A stretch of DNA of 64,000 nucleotides. It comes from Astrocystis sublimbata. Taxonomy: Eukaryota; Ascomycota; Sordariomycetes; Xylariales; Xylariaceae. The stretch covers positions 62,001-126,000 of the forward strand of contig JAJNNY010000019.1 of the NCBI GenBank assembly GCA_022453515.1, given 5' to 3'. The position numbers and the translations under genes are program-made. Positions 24,750 to 37,957 of this stretch are shown here, one piece after another (position 1 is the first letter of the stretch; every line of letters starts with the position of its first letter). The notes under the pieces were generated by a model that did no database searches, was not told where the DNA came from, and saw only the letters and a list, made by a program, of their open reading frames with translations.

Positions 24750-26076
24750 GATCACGATCGTGTCCGGAGGGGTATCTAGGCAGGCACTGTTTTAAGTTTT
24801 AGCAGAGAAAGTCGGATGCATGCCTGGTGGCAGTAAAGTGGCGGAAACATACCTTGCTGCAACAAGAGGCCAAGATTAGGTAGATGCGGACAACTCCTTG
24901 TGCGGAAGTAAAATGTTGGACCTGGGTGCAATAGTGATGCAGCGTTGAGAACCTGTGATGTACAATGGCTATTGTTGAAAGTTGAGAACTACCTAGCCTA
25001 CCTAAAGATTGGGAGTGGTAGAAGGTAGAGAGAAGAATGAGTGTCTAAGTTGGGCGCTATGCAATGGCCGTGCCTGCCTGTGGTGTGTGTTAGGTCAAGG
25101 CTGTGACTCCCTCGAAGATCTGAAGTAGCAGCGCCGGGTTGATACCAAGTATCTAGGTACCTGCCTAAACGTTTGATCAGCTTTCACTGTTTAATCTTGT
25201 AATACCCAACATGTAGGCTCTTCTATAATCCGGTAAATAGTGTATAATCTTTATACTTACCTACTTATTCTGTAGAAAAGGAAATAGATAATGTTTTACT
25301 CCAAAGGCCACTTCTATTCGATTTTCACAATACGGGTCAAGCCTACCTAAGGTATCTATCTACTGGGTTTCCTCTTTTTTTCTTTTTCTTTTCCCAAGTA
25401 TGATGTATCATTGCCCAATAACACCAAGCCGCGCACAAACTTGAATATTTGACACGTTATCACTGTTACTCGGCCCAGCTCAAACACCAAACCCCGAGCT
25501 CTTACCCACCAAGGACAAACATTAGGCCCACCGCACTCATAGACTAGGTCTCTAACCTCAAGTGTATAGATATAATTATCTAGGTATCTACCTACTAGGA
25601 GAAAGTTCAGAGTTGCAAAGTGGGATGGATATATTGGAAGATATTGACTGTCTTCCCTGTCAGGCTGCTTCACTGTGGGTAGATTAAAAGTGAGGTATGT
25701 CATTTGTCTGCTTTATACTATATGCCTAGGTACATAAGTAGGTAAGTCTTGCGCTCCCATACGGCCGCTTAGCAATACTATTACCATTACAACTAGAACA
25801 TGTACACGTGCTATTAAAGCATTCATGCATGTGAAGTCTTAGGGACATGAGGAGTAATACGAAGGAAATGATAAATTCCCCAACGTTAACAGCAACAGGA
25901 CGTCTTATGGTATCTATTCAATCTGAAATATGATAGCCCGAGTGTATAGGCTTTACATGCAAGATGTGGACAGCACAGCCGAGCTTCGTATATGATATCT
26001 AAACTCCTACCAGGGTCCAAATAAATGCGCAACATGTTACGAGGCTCAACCATCGGCCTACGTCTGCCACCGAGTT
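24750..26076. other. Intergenic, 1.3 kb, with TAGGTACC words
   Basis: Between the promoter of the chromodomain gene and the 3' end of RIC8. TA-rich from about 25,180. Words such as TATCTAGGTACCTGCC (about 25150), CTAGGTATCTACCTACTAGG (about 25580) and CCTAGGTACATAAGTAGG (about 25724) recur. No gene seen. Confidence 0.6.
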
Positions 26077-27722
26077 CTAATCAACATCTTCTTGGTGATC
26101 ATCCGGAAGCTCTTCGAAACGTCCTTGCTCAACTGCTGTGCGCATCGGATTTTCAACTGAAATGGCGCCGTTCGCTTGCAACCTAAAGCAACGTCAGCAC
26201 GACTATCGACCACACACAGGTCAAGTCGAGGGAGATATACCTTTGGAATAAGACAAACAACTTCTCAGCTTCTCTTTCTTTCTCGTCATCGGTCATCTCA
26301 GGCACGTCTGCGTGTCGCTCCACATCTAGGTACTGCCCCGTGATAGGATTCACTGGCCGATTGGAGCTGCTTGTATCGTTGCTGAACGCCTGAGAAGCAT
26401 TCGGAGGTAAAGAGATATTCTTGTTGTACAGGAACCCTGAGGCGAACCCATACCCAACATTCTCAACGAATTTGGACGCATCCCTGTCTGAGAGGTCGAA
26501 CAGCAATTCCGAGATCGTGTCACGGAACTTTGGCGCCACAGCGTTTGTGGTGTTTTTGAGAAGCCAAGAAGGCAACGAACTACTGCGTCCCAGAATCTCG
26601 TTTCGGTCATCTTCTGTAGGTAGGAGCTTCTGCTTAATCGAAGCCTGCACGCCTTCTGGGGCAAGCCCGTAAACGGCACGTATCACACCGAGGAGAGCTG
26701 TTACGTAGACTTCGAGTTCCTCATCCTTGTACTTTGTTCTCGACTGGCCCAGGAGATCAATTAGGCGATCTGATAATAACGTCGGCTCTGTTGGGGGGTA
26801 TAGAGACGTTTGCATGTCCTTAGCCCCCAGTTCGAGATTCAAAAAAGCGTTGACCAAGGAGCCAACTGGCAAGTCCAACGGCTTACCCACTCGGAAGGAA
26901 CCCTTGCACAAGATGGTAACAAGATGTGGGATCGACCCGGAAAATGATTTGGCTCTCTGTTTGCAGTGATGGGTAACGTTAAACAATAACTTGAGAGTCT
27001 CTGTAAGAGCCATGTCTTGCATAGGATTCGTAGTCGGCTGGCCGGCAGCATGGTGCTCTGCGTGCCTTGCCAGATTCTTGACGAGAAATTCAGCAAGGCT
27101 ATGCTTATCAACGAGCTGTTCTAGGTCTATGTCGGTGTCATATGTTGTAAGAAAAATAATTCTCGAGACGAGGAATTCGTCGTCGCAGTCATCGCTCTTC
27201 AGTTTGTCGCAGGTCTTAGCCTCATACCCTAGGCCCACAAACATCTGCCGGCACTCCTGCTTGAGTAAGAGGGCATTACACATGCATCGAAGAGCATTTC
27301 TTGATGTTGTACTAGAAGGACTTTCAAACGCATGTTGGGCGAGCATCTCAATACCCTGGAGCTTGTCAGTATAAAGCTAACGTTGTTCGCTTGGAGATGG
27401 GCATACAGCTTGAGTGAATATTGGGTCAGCGTCGCGAGGATCACGACCATATACCTTCAACTCTTCCAAGGCCGCATCTCTTTCTAGTAAAATTGACATT
27501 AGCGAAGCATCTTTTAGTGAGATGGGTATTAGTATAGACCTTACGCTGTGGAAGCAGCTTGCCGGAAGTCAAATCTTCCGTTAATTTACCAACCAGGTTG
27601 GTGACGGCAGATAATTTTGCTGCCACGCGCGTCAGTGAATGAGCCTCAAACTACGATTCATGACATAACCAACCTGGTCCTGAAAGCATAGCCGCCTGAG
27701 CTAGCTGAGTGTTTCCGGCCAT
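26077..27722 (-). CDS. RIC8: RIC8 (synembryn), G-alpha chaperone and exchange factor
   Basis: Cytosolic protein that folds heterotrimeric G-alpha subunits and promotes nucleotide exchange; needed for G-protein signalling in filamentous fungi. Five exons: 27722-27674, 27619-27545, 27483-27407, 27355-26241, 26182-26077; introns 54, 61, 51 and 58 bp; 473 residues. Family blocks: AVTNLVGKLTEDL, RDAALEELKVYGRDP, NALRCMCNALLLKQECRQMF, DDEFLVSRIIFLTTYDT, LKLLFNVTHH, VNPITGQYLDVE, and EMTDDEKEREAEKLFVLFQRLQ near the C-terminus. The ARM-like helical fold is implied. The start MAGNTQLAQ matches the family, but an in-frame ATG at 27824 would add 34 basic, Ser-rich residues. It is transcribed away from RIF1 across about 1.4 kb. 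Confidence 0.93.
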
Positions 27723-29140
27723 GAGGACGGAGCCTTGGGCAGTTGCGTGGCGATTATGTTTACTGCTGGAGGATGTGAACATGCGTCGAAAACTCGCCAA
27801 ATGCGACCAGAACTGCTTGACCATTGTCAGACTCTTCGGATTGGAATTACTCGTAGATAGTTGTGAAAGCAAGGAAGAGCAGGGGTGTGTTCAGATAGCT
27901 TGAACATCGAGATACGGGGTTAAGGGCAACATGGAGGCTTTGTACCGAGATGTGGGCAGAAAAGACGAAGACTGATCTCAAGGGAGACTGGGATTTGGCA
28001 TCGCACAATGCTGCATCAAAGGGAGCTGAGAGCAATGGGCGGCTCGGAAATGTGCTTGTAGGTATCAAGACGATGTCACTCACGCGTGATCCAAGCCAGC
28101 AACTAACTGAATCGAAATCGATTGACACGAGGTCGTTAGCAGATTACTGTAGGTAACATCTTAAATCAGTATCACGGCACCCGTCGTCAGAGGCTTTGCT
28201 CAGTTCTTGGGACTTGGGTTTCAGTGGTGACTAACATGCGAGACTTCTACTACGAGATGTAGTGGTACATCATCTGCCAAGTTCGGGTCGGGATGATGCG
28301 AACTGAAAACCTCGGCGTTGAGCGGTGCAACCACGGTCTGGAAGATGTGAGAATCTAGTTAAAACTGGACATCAAGACGACTGATGAGAGGGCAATGTCA
28401 TTGGGCGACTGTGTGACTGTCCATGTAGGTATGTCGGTAGGATTTGAAGTTGGTCGACCCTGGTGTAGGTGGGAGGTGAGCCTATCGTAGGCAATACCCG
28501 TCTTAGGTACCGTGACTAAAAATAGATGGGCTTCCCCGCGCCCACCTGCAGGCTGCAGAGGGTCCCTTGCTTGCTGGCTTAGGTAAGGCGATTAAAAAAC
28601 CACTTAAGCCACAGTCGAGCTGGCCCCACCAGAGCGCGTTGGCGTCGCGGGCTTCCTTCTGCGTCTTCTGCTAGATCACTCGTCCAACCGCGTCGGGCAG
28701 GGGCCCCTGTCGCGTTTTCTCGACTTTCAAGTTCCCCAGTTTTTGCCGTGCTACAGCCTACAAGAGCATGCATAGGAGGTTATGTAGGCCCGTCCATCCA
28801 TCCATCAGACCCTCATCGTTATCTTAAGCCGCCTCGTCGTCCTACCTAGTTGTCTATCTCGGTTGTCGTCGATGTTGCAGTGCTTTCGCCATTTGTTCCA
28901 AGTTTCCGAATTACCAGCCTTGTTTTCGTCTTCTCGTTGTCTTTCGTTGCCCTTCGGTGGTCTGCCTATCATTTGTGCATTGTCTCATCTCCATCTCCCA
29001 AAGAATCTGTCATATCATCTGTGGCGTCGTCTCTGGTCTCAACTTTGCACGACTTAAGGTCCCCTGCCCCATGAGAGCCGGCTTTTCCTATCAATTCTGT
29101 CTGGTGGACAGTTAGGTCCTGGAGCGCTTCGCTCGCAGTC
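27723..29140. other. Divergent RIC8/RIF1 intergenic region, 1.4 kb
   Basis: Shared promoter region. Pyrimidine-rich stretches precede the RIF1 start (about 28,830-29,100), with several upstream ATGs that would give short upstream frames if the leader starts before about 28,850. No other gene seen. Confidence 0.6.
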
Positions 29141-32100
29141 ATGGTATCGTCAGCAGCATCGCCATCAGAAGGCCCAGACACATTGCTAGCAAGACCACCT
29201 ACGCCACCGCGCGAACGCCCAGCCGACCTCGACGCCAAGTTGACCCTCGACCGACACCCCGTTGCGTCCCGCCTCAAGTTGCAGACGCCCCCGAGCCACT
29301 CCCCTGCCCTCTCGACGAACGGCAGCTCTCGACGGTCTAGGAAACGGGTCGAGTTCACAGTGCAGACCGAACTTCGCGACTCCGCTGCCGACGCCGGCAA
29401 CGAGAACGAGAATGACCAGAAGCATGCCACACCCCGATCCGTGCCCTCCTCCGTCGCCCGCTCCATACCGCTGAAGTCCATTCTCAAGCCCTCGCCGAGT
29501 CCGAACCCCCATAGTTCTCTTGACCCCTCCGCCGCCGACGACGAGCCCGGTGGTGCGGTGACTTTGGCTGTCATGCTGGAATCCTCCATAAAGCACCTGG
29601 CCAGCAATGACCGCGATTGCAACGTCGACGCCTACACCATGCTGGTGCGCGCTCTCAAAACGTCGACCAATCTCCCAGATCGTATCGCGTTACAGAGCAA
29701 GATGAGTCTTTTCCTGCAGTTCATTCAGCGCGACATCACCCCGAAAGGTGAGAATGGAGCGCTGGATGCGTCGCTGGTTAAACATGCTCTCGGACTGCTC
29801 AGCACATTTCTGCATTTCCCCGCCATCGCCACGGCTGTGACCTCGGAATTTGCCGTCTTCATCGTAGACCACTGCATCAGATCATTCGAAGACCCTACCA
29901 CTCCCAAAGACGTTGCTCGACATTTAATGCAGGTAGTCCACAGCCAAGACTTCCCGCCCAAGGTCATGACAGCAGATCGCGTCGGACGCCTTGTTGCTTC
30001 CCTGCACAACATTGAAAATCACATAAAGGGGAAGAGTATCATTATGTCTCGCATCCTTATCTACCGAAGACTCGTCAAGCAATCCACGACACACATGGTG
30101 TCCCACTCGGACTGGCTTCTGGATCTTTTCACCGACATGCTGAGCAGTCTGAAAGAGATCCGTGCGGCTGCCATAACTCTTGGCCTGGAGGTCAGTTTCA
30201 CTGCCGCCAAGGAGAAGCAATTGCCCAAAAGGGTGATGGTGATCCTGGAAACGTCTGCCGACAAGACCCAATATGCCGATTACTACATCGAACGCCTCAC
30301 TGCCATGTCAAAGGAGAGGTCCGAAATGGCCTCCGTTCCTCAGATATGGAGCGTGGTCGTTCTGCTGTTGAGGTGTCCCATTGACAGGTGGAGTCGGTTT
30401 GACCCCTGGATGAGAATCATTCAAAAATGCTTCAATAGCAGTGACATGCAGACCAAGATAGAGGCCAATTACGCATGGGACCGTTTAGTTTATGCTCTGC
30501 ATCTACACGAATCGTCCTTCTCCAAGACCTTTTCCACACTTTGTTCGCCCTTCGACCAACAGTGGAAAAGGAAGGGGAAGCAACCCGATGACCTCCGAAA
30601 AGTTGTCATTGGCGGCTTATGCAACCTCCTCTACTACGCTTTCAAGCCAAACTCTAGCTCTAACCACATCGACCACTATTGGGATGCTTGTGTTCGAACA
30701 CTTATTCAGTCCATGGCACTTTCCGAGATTAATACGAAGTCCGCCGAAGAGCAACCTGGCCCATCACCTGATAATCTTTCTCAAGCCGCAAACATACTAG
30801 CCGGTCTGTTCGATTCTTACAGTGGGCGGATATGGAAGGAAGATCGCATCGCAGAAAGTACGCTCGCCGCCCCCTCTGACTTGCCTGCGCTAGATCCCAA
30901 GTGGATAAGACGAAATACCATGCGTGTCTTCTCCGTCGTGGACCCTATTATTGACAAGGCCTTCCTGAATCTCGCTTATCCAACGTCAAGCGCTTCAAAG
31001 CTTTGGAAAGTTTTGGTAGGTGCTGTTGCTGCTGCCGCTTCCAGGGAGATAAAAGTATCGGCAGAAACTGCTGCTTTCATAGGCAATGCGCTTGGACTGT
31101 TATCGAGGATCTGGATTGCCGGTCCCAGAAATAGAACATCACCCGATAGTGAGCCGCTATTTCTCAAGGCGACGGAAAATTATGTTACGACCATGGTCCT
31201 CGGCATTGGGCAACTTCCCTTCACTGAAAAGCTTCTGATCATGGATCAAGACAAGAGCCTCATCCCAGTAGCCACTCCCTCACATCGCTCTGGTAAGGGA
31301 CGTGGCGCTACACGGTCGCCACTTAATCACATGTTCTCGATACTATCCTTACTGCCACAGGGTATCGCAGACGGAGAAGGTGTCTCTAACTCCTTCAAAA
31401 CTATTTTTGAACCATTTGCACTCGCTCGGTCAGCTCAAGGCAAAAAGAATCTGGCCCAAGAATTGACACAGCTCCCACCTTTGGACGGCCCTGCCAACCA
31501 TGGCCCATGGGTATTCGTTGCTGAAGCACTGTCCACAGCCGGCGATTACAGCCAATCCAGCTTGTCGTCGACGGATTCCATGAGTCGAACCCCAATTGGC
31601 CAAGAGTACCGCAACATCGTCAAGCATCTCCACAAAGGGCTGCATTTACCAAGCTGTCTGTGGCCTTACTGGAAATCTCTCTTTAATTCCGCGATCGAAC
31701 AAGTCACAGAGCTGAGTGGCGAACCTGGATGTTCTGTTGCCGTCATAGAGCCACTAGCTAAGGCCTCGCTCGAGAGGTTGACTCCAGAGACAGAGATCAC
31801 CATCGGTCTTTACCAGTGCGGCATACAACTAATATGCAACGCGAGGCATCCTAGAGATCGACAGGCAGTTGATGCCGCTAAGTGTCGTTTGTGGGGAACC
31901 ACAGTAGCTGGTCCCAAATCCTCTTCCTTGGATCCTTTTGACAGCCTTTATCAGCTAATATCTCGACTTCTTTCGGCGTCATACATGAGTGTGGACAGTG
32001 TCGATGAGGACACTCTCGCGTCCCTCATTACAGGGGTGACCCAATTCCTTGCGCGAGCTAATCCAGTACTGGTTTTCAAATCTTTATCCCAGCTACAGGA

Positions 32101-34525
32101 AGGTTTAAGCCCCTGGATACAAGATGCGAATGAGTATTATGGCAGTCAGCACCGCTCGAAACTAGCTGAGGCTGTAGGTACCGAAATCCGATATTTCATA
32201 GTCAATGGCCGATACTAATGTTCACAGGTCAAACTTTTATGGGACCGAATCTGCAGCCTATTCTCAGAAACGCCCCTTCAGAATCCCCAGCTTGATGCCA
32301 TCGAGCAGTTGCTCTGCAGCGCATTCAGGTCGAAACACAGGCACATTGTCAATACTGCTATGGTACTATGGAACCAAGGCTTTGGGAATGCCGTTGAGGT
32401 TCAGTATCCTGAGACTCTCAAAACCGCATTACTCACTCTTCGGCCCTTTGTCGATATCGTGCTACCTGGCTTGGATGTTCCAATGTCTGATGTAGTTGAC
32501 TCGAGACCCGTATTTGTAGAGTCACAAAATGACTTGGAGGTAGAAACCTCAGGCATTTCCGCTAGAGTAACGCGCTCCTCTTCCCGCCTCTTTTCTCCTC
32601 ACAACTCACTTGAAACCCCGAGACCAAAAAAGACCTCCCAAGCCGGCCATTCCAGCCCTCATGGCCCCGAGACTCGCTCTCGAACTCATTCAGCGAGATC
32701 AACCCGATCGACCAGATCAGCTAAACTAAGTACGAAATCGAAGCTACGCCACGATGATTCTCAGATTCAATTTGCTGCCATCGAGGATTCTTCACCCTCT
32801 AGCTGTGCTCAACAGTCACAAGTCTTAACGGATCGGCAAAAGGAAGTGCGCGAACGGCAACAAGAGAACGCGGCAATTTTTCCCTCGCTTCAACTACATC
32901 CCGGCCTGGAGGAATCGAGTTCTACCAAAATATCCCGCCAACCCTCCCCCCTCAAAAAGGATGCGATTCAATCGCCCAGTGCCCACCAGTCTGCCACGCC
33001 TAAAGCTAACCGAAACTATGATTATGTGTCATTAACTCCTACGCCTCGACGTGGTCAGCATATCATGATTGATGAAGACCATGAGATGACTGACGATGTT
33101 CCTTCGTCACCACCTGAGCCTAGGCGGAATCTGCTTCCTGAGATGAAGTCACACTCACGAGACACTCATATGCTAGACGATATGCCGATATCATCATCGC
33201 CAATTTCTGGGTCCCCAATATCGAAAATATCACTAAAGCCTCAAGGAAGTCAACTTGTGTCTCAAACGGGTATTCACGGTCGCGGTCTAGATATCCTATC
33301 AACCCACAAAGTTGACGCTAAACTGGATGAAAACATCGAAACCATAATCTCTGAGCCAAAGACCAATCTGGAAGCCCCTGAAAACTCAAAGCCGCAAACT
33401 TTCATCGGCCTCGAAACTTCAACCACACAAGGGCCGCCCGTATCAGCCACTAACATCCTTGTTGATGAATTGACCGGCCCTGTAAGTCAAATATCACCCG
33501 CTGTGGATAAACTCACTTCTGAGTTTGTACAGAGTGATAAGATCGACGTCAAAGATCATTCATTCGAAATTAGCGAAGGTGAAGAGCGTACTATGGCCCG
33601 TCTTGTCATTGAGCTGGGCTCTAGAAAATGCGACCCTCTTCCTTATTACGGATCTTCACCTGAGAAGATGCAGAAAGAACGCGATCCTACGGAAAGCATC
33701 ACTGTTCATACTGGGTCTGAAAAGAAACGGAGCCGCCTAGGCAAATCTTCGAGAAGCCCATCATTGGCACTTGCTACGTCCTCTCCCATCGAAAGTGATG
33801 ATTCAGAATCGTCAGGAAGGATGCTTAAAAAGCGGAAACGATATCTGGACAGAAAACACAGTTTTCGGGACAAAAGACGGAAGCATGGAGTGGCAATGCA
33901 TGGACCAGATGGCATTGCCATCTTGGACGGCCGGGCTTCAATGCCCGACCAGGATAATGAATCTTCGGTATTGGATCTGGGGCCAATTGAGGCCGATGGG
34001 TCCATGGAGAGTGAGAGTGGAGGACTTGCTGAAGAGCACTCGTTCGCACTTTCTCAAGGCTCGCCTGATCTTTCTTTCAACCCCGAAAACCACCCAGTAT
34101 CAGAACCTCCAGATTTGGATTCGGATGGCATGGACTCGGATGGCATGGACTCGGACACAGCTGCCGTGAATCTGCAATTGATCACGGAGGCATCGCAACA
34201 ATCCGAGATAGATCACGAAGACTTCGTTGACAACATCAGTTGTGCATCATCTGATCCTGGTGAGGCTGAGGTTGAGGTCAATCCTATGTGCGCTGAGCCA
34301 ACGGAAAGTATTGAAATCAAATCTGAAGTCCCAGACAATGCTGAGGAGAATCGACCACCGGAGGTGCAACCTTCATTAGTCGAAAGGATCACAGCTTCGC
34401 TAAAGGACAGCCTCGAGGGGCTACGAAATGCGACACTGTCCCGGGAGGATGTGTACAACATCGAAGGCATGTTTATGGACATTAAGAAGGAATTATACGA
34501 GGCGGAGAGAAGGAGTCGGCAATAG
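29141..34525 (+). CDS. RIF1: RIF1, telomere and replication-timing protein
   Basis: Nuclear scaffold that recruits PP1 phosphatase to limit origin firing and acts at telomeres and breaks. Exons 29141-32173 and 32228-34525, intron 54 bp with branch ACTAATG; 1776 residues. Residues about 130-1050 form the helical (HEAT-like) RIF1 N-terminal domain, with the join EA-VKLLWDRICSLF. Two PP1 docking motifs lie at the N-terminus: RVEF (69-72, in RKRVEFTV) and SILK (113-116, in PLKSILKPS). The middle and C-terminal thirds are Ser/Pro/acidic and look disordered, with basic patches (KKRKRYLDRK, RDKRRK) and a DSDGM duplication near base 34,130. The C-terminus has a helical segment (DSLEGLRNATLSREDVYNIE). 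Start ATG is the first in frame. Length is in the range of RIF1 proteins. Confidence 0.9.
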
Positions 34526-35769
34526 CTTGCTTTGAGCTTTGAGCATTTGCTTATACATAGAAGGATGAGGATCAATGACATCGGCTTTAGGAATGGCTGC
34601 ATATTTACTGGGTTTCGGGCTGCTAAACACCGAGGAGCTTAATGATGATCATATAGCATGGACAAGGAGTCACAAGAAACAATCATACTGAAATACCCTC
34701 CATTACTCACATCGCTCCTAGTATTCTCTGCATTTCCAAGTGTTATGATTGATAATTCTACTGCCCTACGGTAAAGTACATCCTTCTAAATTTCTTTATC
34801 AGAGAGGCGGTCTGGGGATATGGGTTTACTTGTGTTAGTTTGCGTCGAACTGGGAGCTTTGGGTGCCCAGAGAAATTCGTCGACACCGAGATAAGCACTT
34901 ACTTACCACAGTCATCCTGATCTCCTGCCCGGCACTGACTGAAAACTTGGAAAAGATGTACGGCATGGCTGGAAACCACTCGTACCACGCACTGTAGCTT
35001 GCGGGAACCCTTTTGGGCTTATACTAGAAGCTTCTCTAACATGCAACGAGTGTAGGAAAGGCTTTTCGTCAAATTCAATCACCTAATTACGAGCCTCGTT
35101 ACTGCATTCTTGCATGCATATTTAGAGTTACGCGTGTACAATTGAGTTGAACCGTTTATTCGTACAGTTATTCCCTCCCTTCTTTGTCAGCATGCCATCC
35201 ACGAGGCCTCCATAACACGCAATTACGATCTCCGGTCGGATGCTGCAAGGTCACATCAGTTGAGTTTGCGGGACCTGCAGCTTCGAGGTTTCTTAAATCG
35301 TGTATGCAAAGTCTACAAACTCAGTAAGAGAGGCATGGGGTTTCTTATCGTCCAATGAAGAGACTGCATGATTGCGCGATAACAGACAATGTGCAGGACA
35401 GACAGCTTGATATACCCAGTCAATCTAGTGTATTGGGAAGTGTCTTTGATTTGGATTGTTGAATGATTGCGCTCGACAAAGTTGCGAATCAACGTGTTTG
35501 AACCCGGCGCAACTCAAATTGTCCATTTCGACATGCCTACAGGGTAAGTCTTATGAGAAGGGAAAAGTTTGGCGATTCATGCACGTGTTGACCACATTGC
35601 GTTGGGTGCGAGCGTTGATCAGAAGCGTCAACAACCACATATTACCTTGACATATATACAACTTCCCAAAAGTAAAATAAATACACATTATATATTCCCC
35701 TCGAGACTCCTGGTCAAACTTCACCAGTCCCGCTGCTCTCCCCAACTGGTACTGATACAATGCTTCGCA
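34526..35769. other. Intergenic, 1.2 kb, no gene seen
   Basis: Convergent 3' ends of RIF1 and the Clp1-like gene. AT-rich in parts (about 35,640-35,700, TATATACAAC, ATTATATATTCC). Frames here overlap the Clp1-like second exon or have no coding character. Confidence 0.6.
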
Positions 35770-36864
35770 CTACACCTTGCCACCGAGGTAGAGTATGTTT
35801 TCAAGCACGGCGACGGTCAGCTCACCTTCACCGGTGTAAACGTAGCGGAGTGTCTGGAGCCAGGCCTCAGCATGGGGCACTGGAAGATAGACAACATCAC
35901 CGCTCTGGATAAACCCGTCGGTGAGCAATAGGTAAAGTACCGGAAGGCAAGACTTGATATATAGGATGTCTATTCAATGTGTTAGTCATTACCGGATGCA
36001 ATGTACAGTATGCGAAAGAGAGTTTACCAAAGGGTACTTACGAATTGGAACTGTCTTTGGATCTCGAAGCACCTTGTCATACGCCGCAGCAGCAGCATGT
36101 GACGAGACCTTTTCGGACCGATCTACGATTGGCGACGGCAATGCTGCGCTAGGGCGTCTACTATTTGACCATTTTGCAGGTACCGGCAAGGGCTTGCGAC
36201 TCGCTCTAGTCGGCGAAGAGGTCTTTTCCAGATGATATGGCGGCGTCATCGGAACTGATGTCCGGACTTCGTCAAGGTCGTAGGTCCGCTGAATCGCAAA
36301 CATCGGTTTCCAGGGAGCCTTAGGCTGAATGACAGCTCGAAGCGTCAAGTGGTGATTTGTCAACTTTGTGCCCGGGGAATGATCCTCCCAGAATGGACGA
36401 GAAGGAGAGATTGGACTGCCTTCATTTCTGATTATTGAACGCGGAAAGATGAAGGCGTCGGCTGTCGCCGCGTTATCAAAGTCCTCTACCGGTCGAAATC
36501 TATCTCCACGCACAGCCACGGGAGACCTCAAACTCGCGAGCTGCAAGCTCACTTTTTCTAGCTTGTGGACTAACGGTGACTGCCCCTCGATGGATGTATG
36601 CAACCTGGGACTAGACAGGCCCGAGCGAGTGGCTTTGCGCACGCGGCTGTCACCCAGGGTTTTGTCCTTCTTCCGTGCTATATTGTCGGAGGTGGGCAGA
36701 TACATAGGACTCGGAAGCCTAGTTGGAGACACGGGAGACGGTGAGAGTAACGGGGCATGAGCAGCACGGAAAGCTGTGGCAGTGGATGGCCTCTCGCCAA
36801 TCTTATAGCTTGTCCATATAGGCGCAAGGTTTGGTCTCCCTGTGCTATTTACTTGGGTCGCCAT
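35770..36864 (-). CDS. Clp1-like (clampless) family protein
   Basis: Exons 36864-36042 and 35969-35770, intron 72 bp, 340 residues. The N-terminal two-thirds is basic, Ser/Pro-rich and probably disordered. The conserved part starts near THHLT-type NHHLTLRAVIQPKAPW, continues AIQRTYDLDEVRTSVPMTPPYHLE and AAAAYDKVLRDPKTVPI, and after the intron ends with LLLTDGFIQSGDVVYLPVP, HAEAWLQTLRYVYTGEGELT and ENILYLGGKV. This ending is the pattern I associate with ascomycete proteins related to Clp1 of basidiomycetes (a regulator of dikaryon development); it also recalls a BTB/POZ core. The role here is unknown. The name is a recollection of family pattern, not a search result. Confidence 0.6.
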
Positions 36865-37957
36865 TGATATATAGATCAAAGATGGTAGTATCGATTAATT
36901 GGTGTTGATGATGCTGGATTGCTCTGACACAAGTCAAAAGTTGTCAAGCAATTACGTAGTGTAGAGCTACAAAATCAAGAAGTCTGTATGCGCGGCAACG
37001 CTGGGTTTTCTACTATTAAAGGCCGAGATGTGAAGGTCAACGCCATATGCCACTTCTAATGACTCTTATCACAGGGCGATGAAAGAAAGTGCCACCGATG
37101 GACCGACTGGGTCAAAGAATACCAAGGCCTCTCGATTCAATTCTGACATCGCGGCAACAAAAACGTCTGGACTGAATCGGCTCATCATCTCCACTGAAAT
37201 GGAATGGAAGAGGGTGGATAGCTGACGGACTTGCGCAAGAACAAAGACAATGGTGCTATCTGCGATGACAGTGATGGTGAGATTGAATGAAAGGATTGAA
37301 ATTTCAGGCCGGCAATGGGGACAAGAAGCGCGACGACTCGAGGCACCGAGTGCGTCTCTTGTGCGTCTCGCCCTCTGGCCCGTCCGACAAAGGTGTGTTA
37401 GAGGTCGACGGGCTCGAGTCCGTCGAGTCCTAGCACACGCGGATCGGTTGGCAGGAGGGTGCCAGTGCCTTGTGAGCCGTGTCTTTGGGCTCTGTCTTTG
37501 TTGTACTTACTCGGTGATGCTGCTGACTAGCACTTCGTTTATCTCGTACCAGCCAACGGTCAGTCAGCACCACCGGTTCTGTGTACTATGTAAACGTAAT
37601 AGCCTTGGTGCTAGCATGCGAGGCCCGAGAGGTTATAAGGCAAGATGGCGATGGACTGGTCATGGGATGTGATGAATAGTCATGTCCTACGGGCGGACTA
37701 TACCGACATTCTAGTCGAGTACTATGTTCCAGTGCAAGTTGTCGGCTGCGCCACGGGGACTCAAAGAAGAGGTCGGGGCGCACAAAGAGGGCTGCGATGA
37801 TTAGTGATGTCATTGTCTTCGGCGATAGGCGGTGCTGCGACGATGTGGGTGTCACGAGAGAAACTGGGTTGATGCTAAGGTTAGACTCCGAGACCCTAGG
37901 GGCCTAGCTTACCTTGCCGCCGGGTTGAGGTCTGGAATATAGATAGTATGCGTAAGG
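36865..37957. other. Intergenic, 1.1 kb
   Basis: Upstream DNA of the Clp1-like gene. A short minus-strand frame at about 37,180-37,065 (38 codons from ATG, ending SVALSFIAL) has mild protein character but no partner exon. Nothing else is supportable. Confidence 0.55.

Noticed and set aside
28969..29622. 217-codon minus-strand frame
   Set aside because: It overlaps the RIF1 start region on the other strand and shows no family features; RIF1 has strong support.
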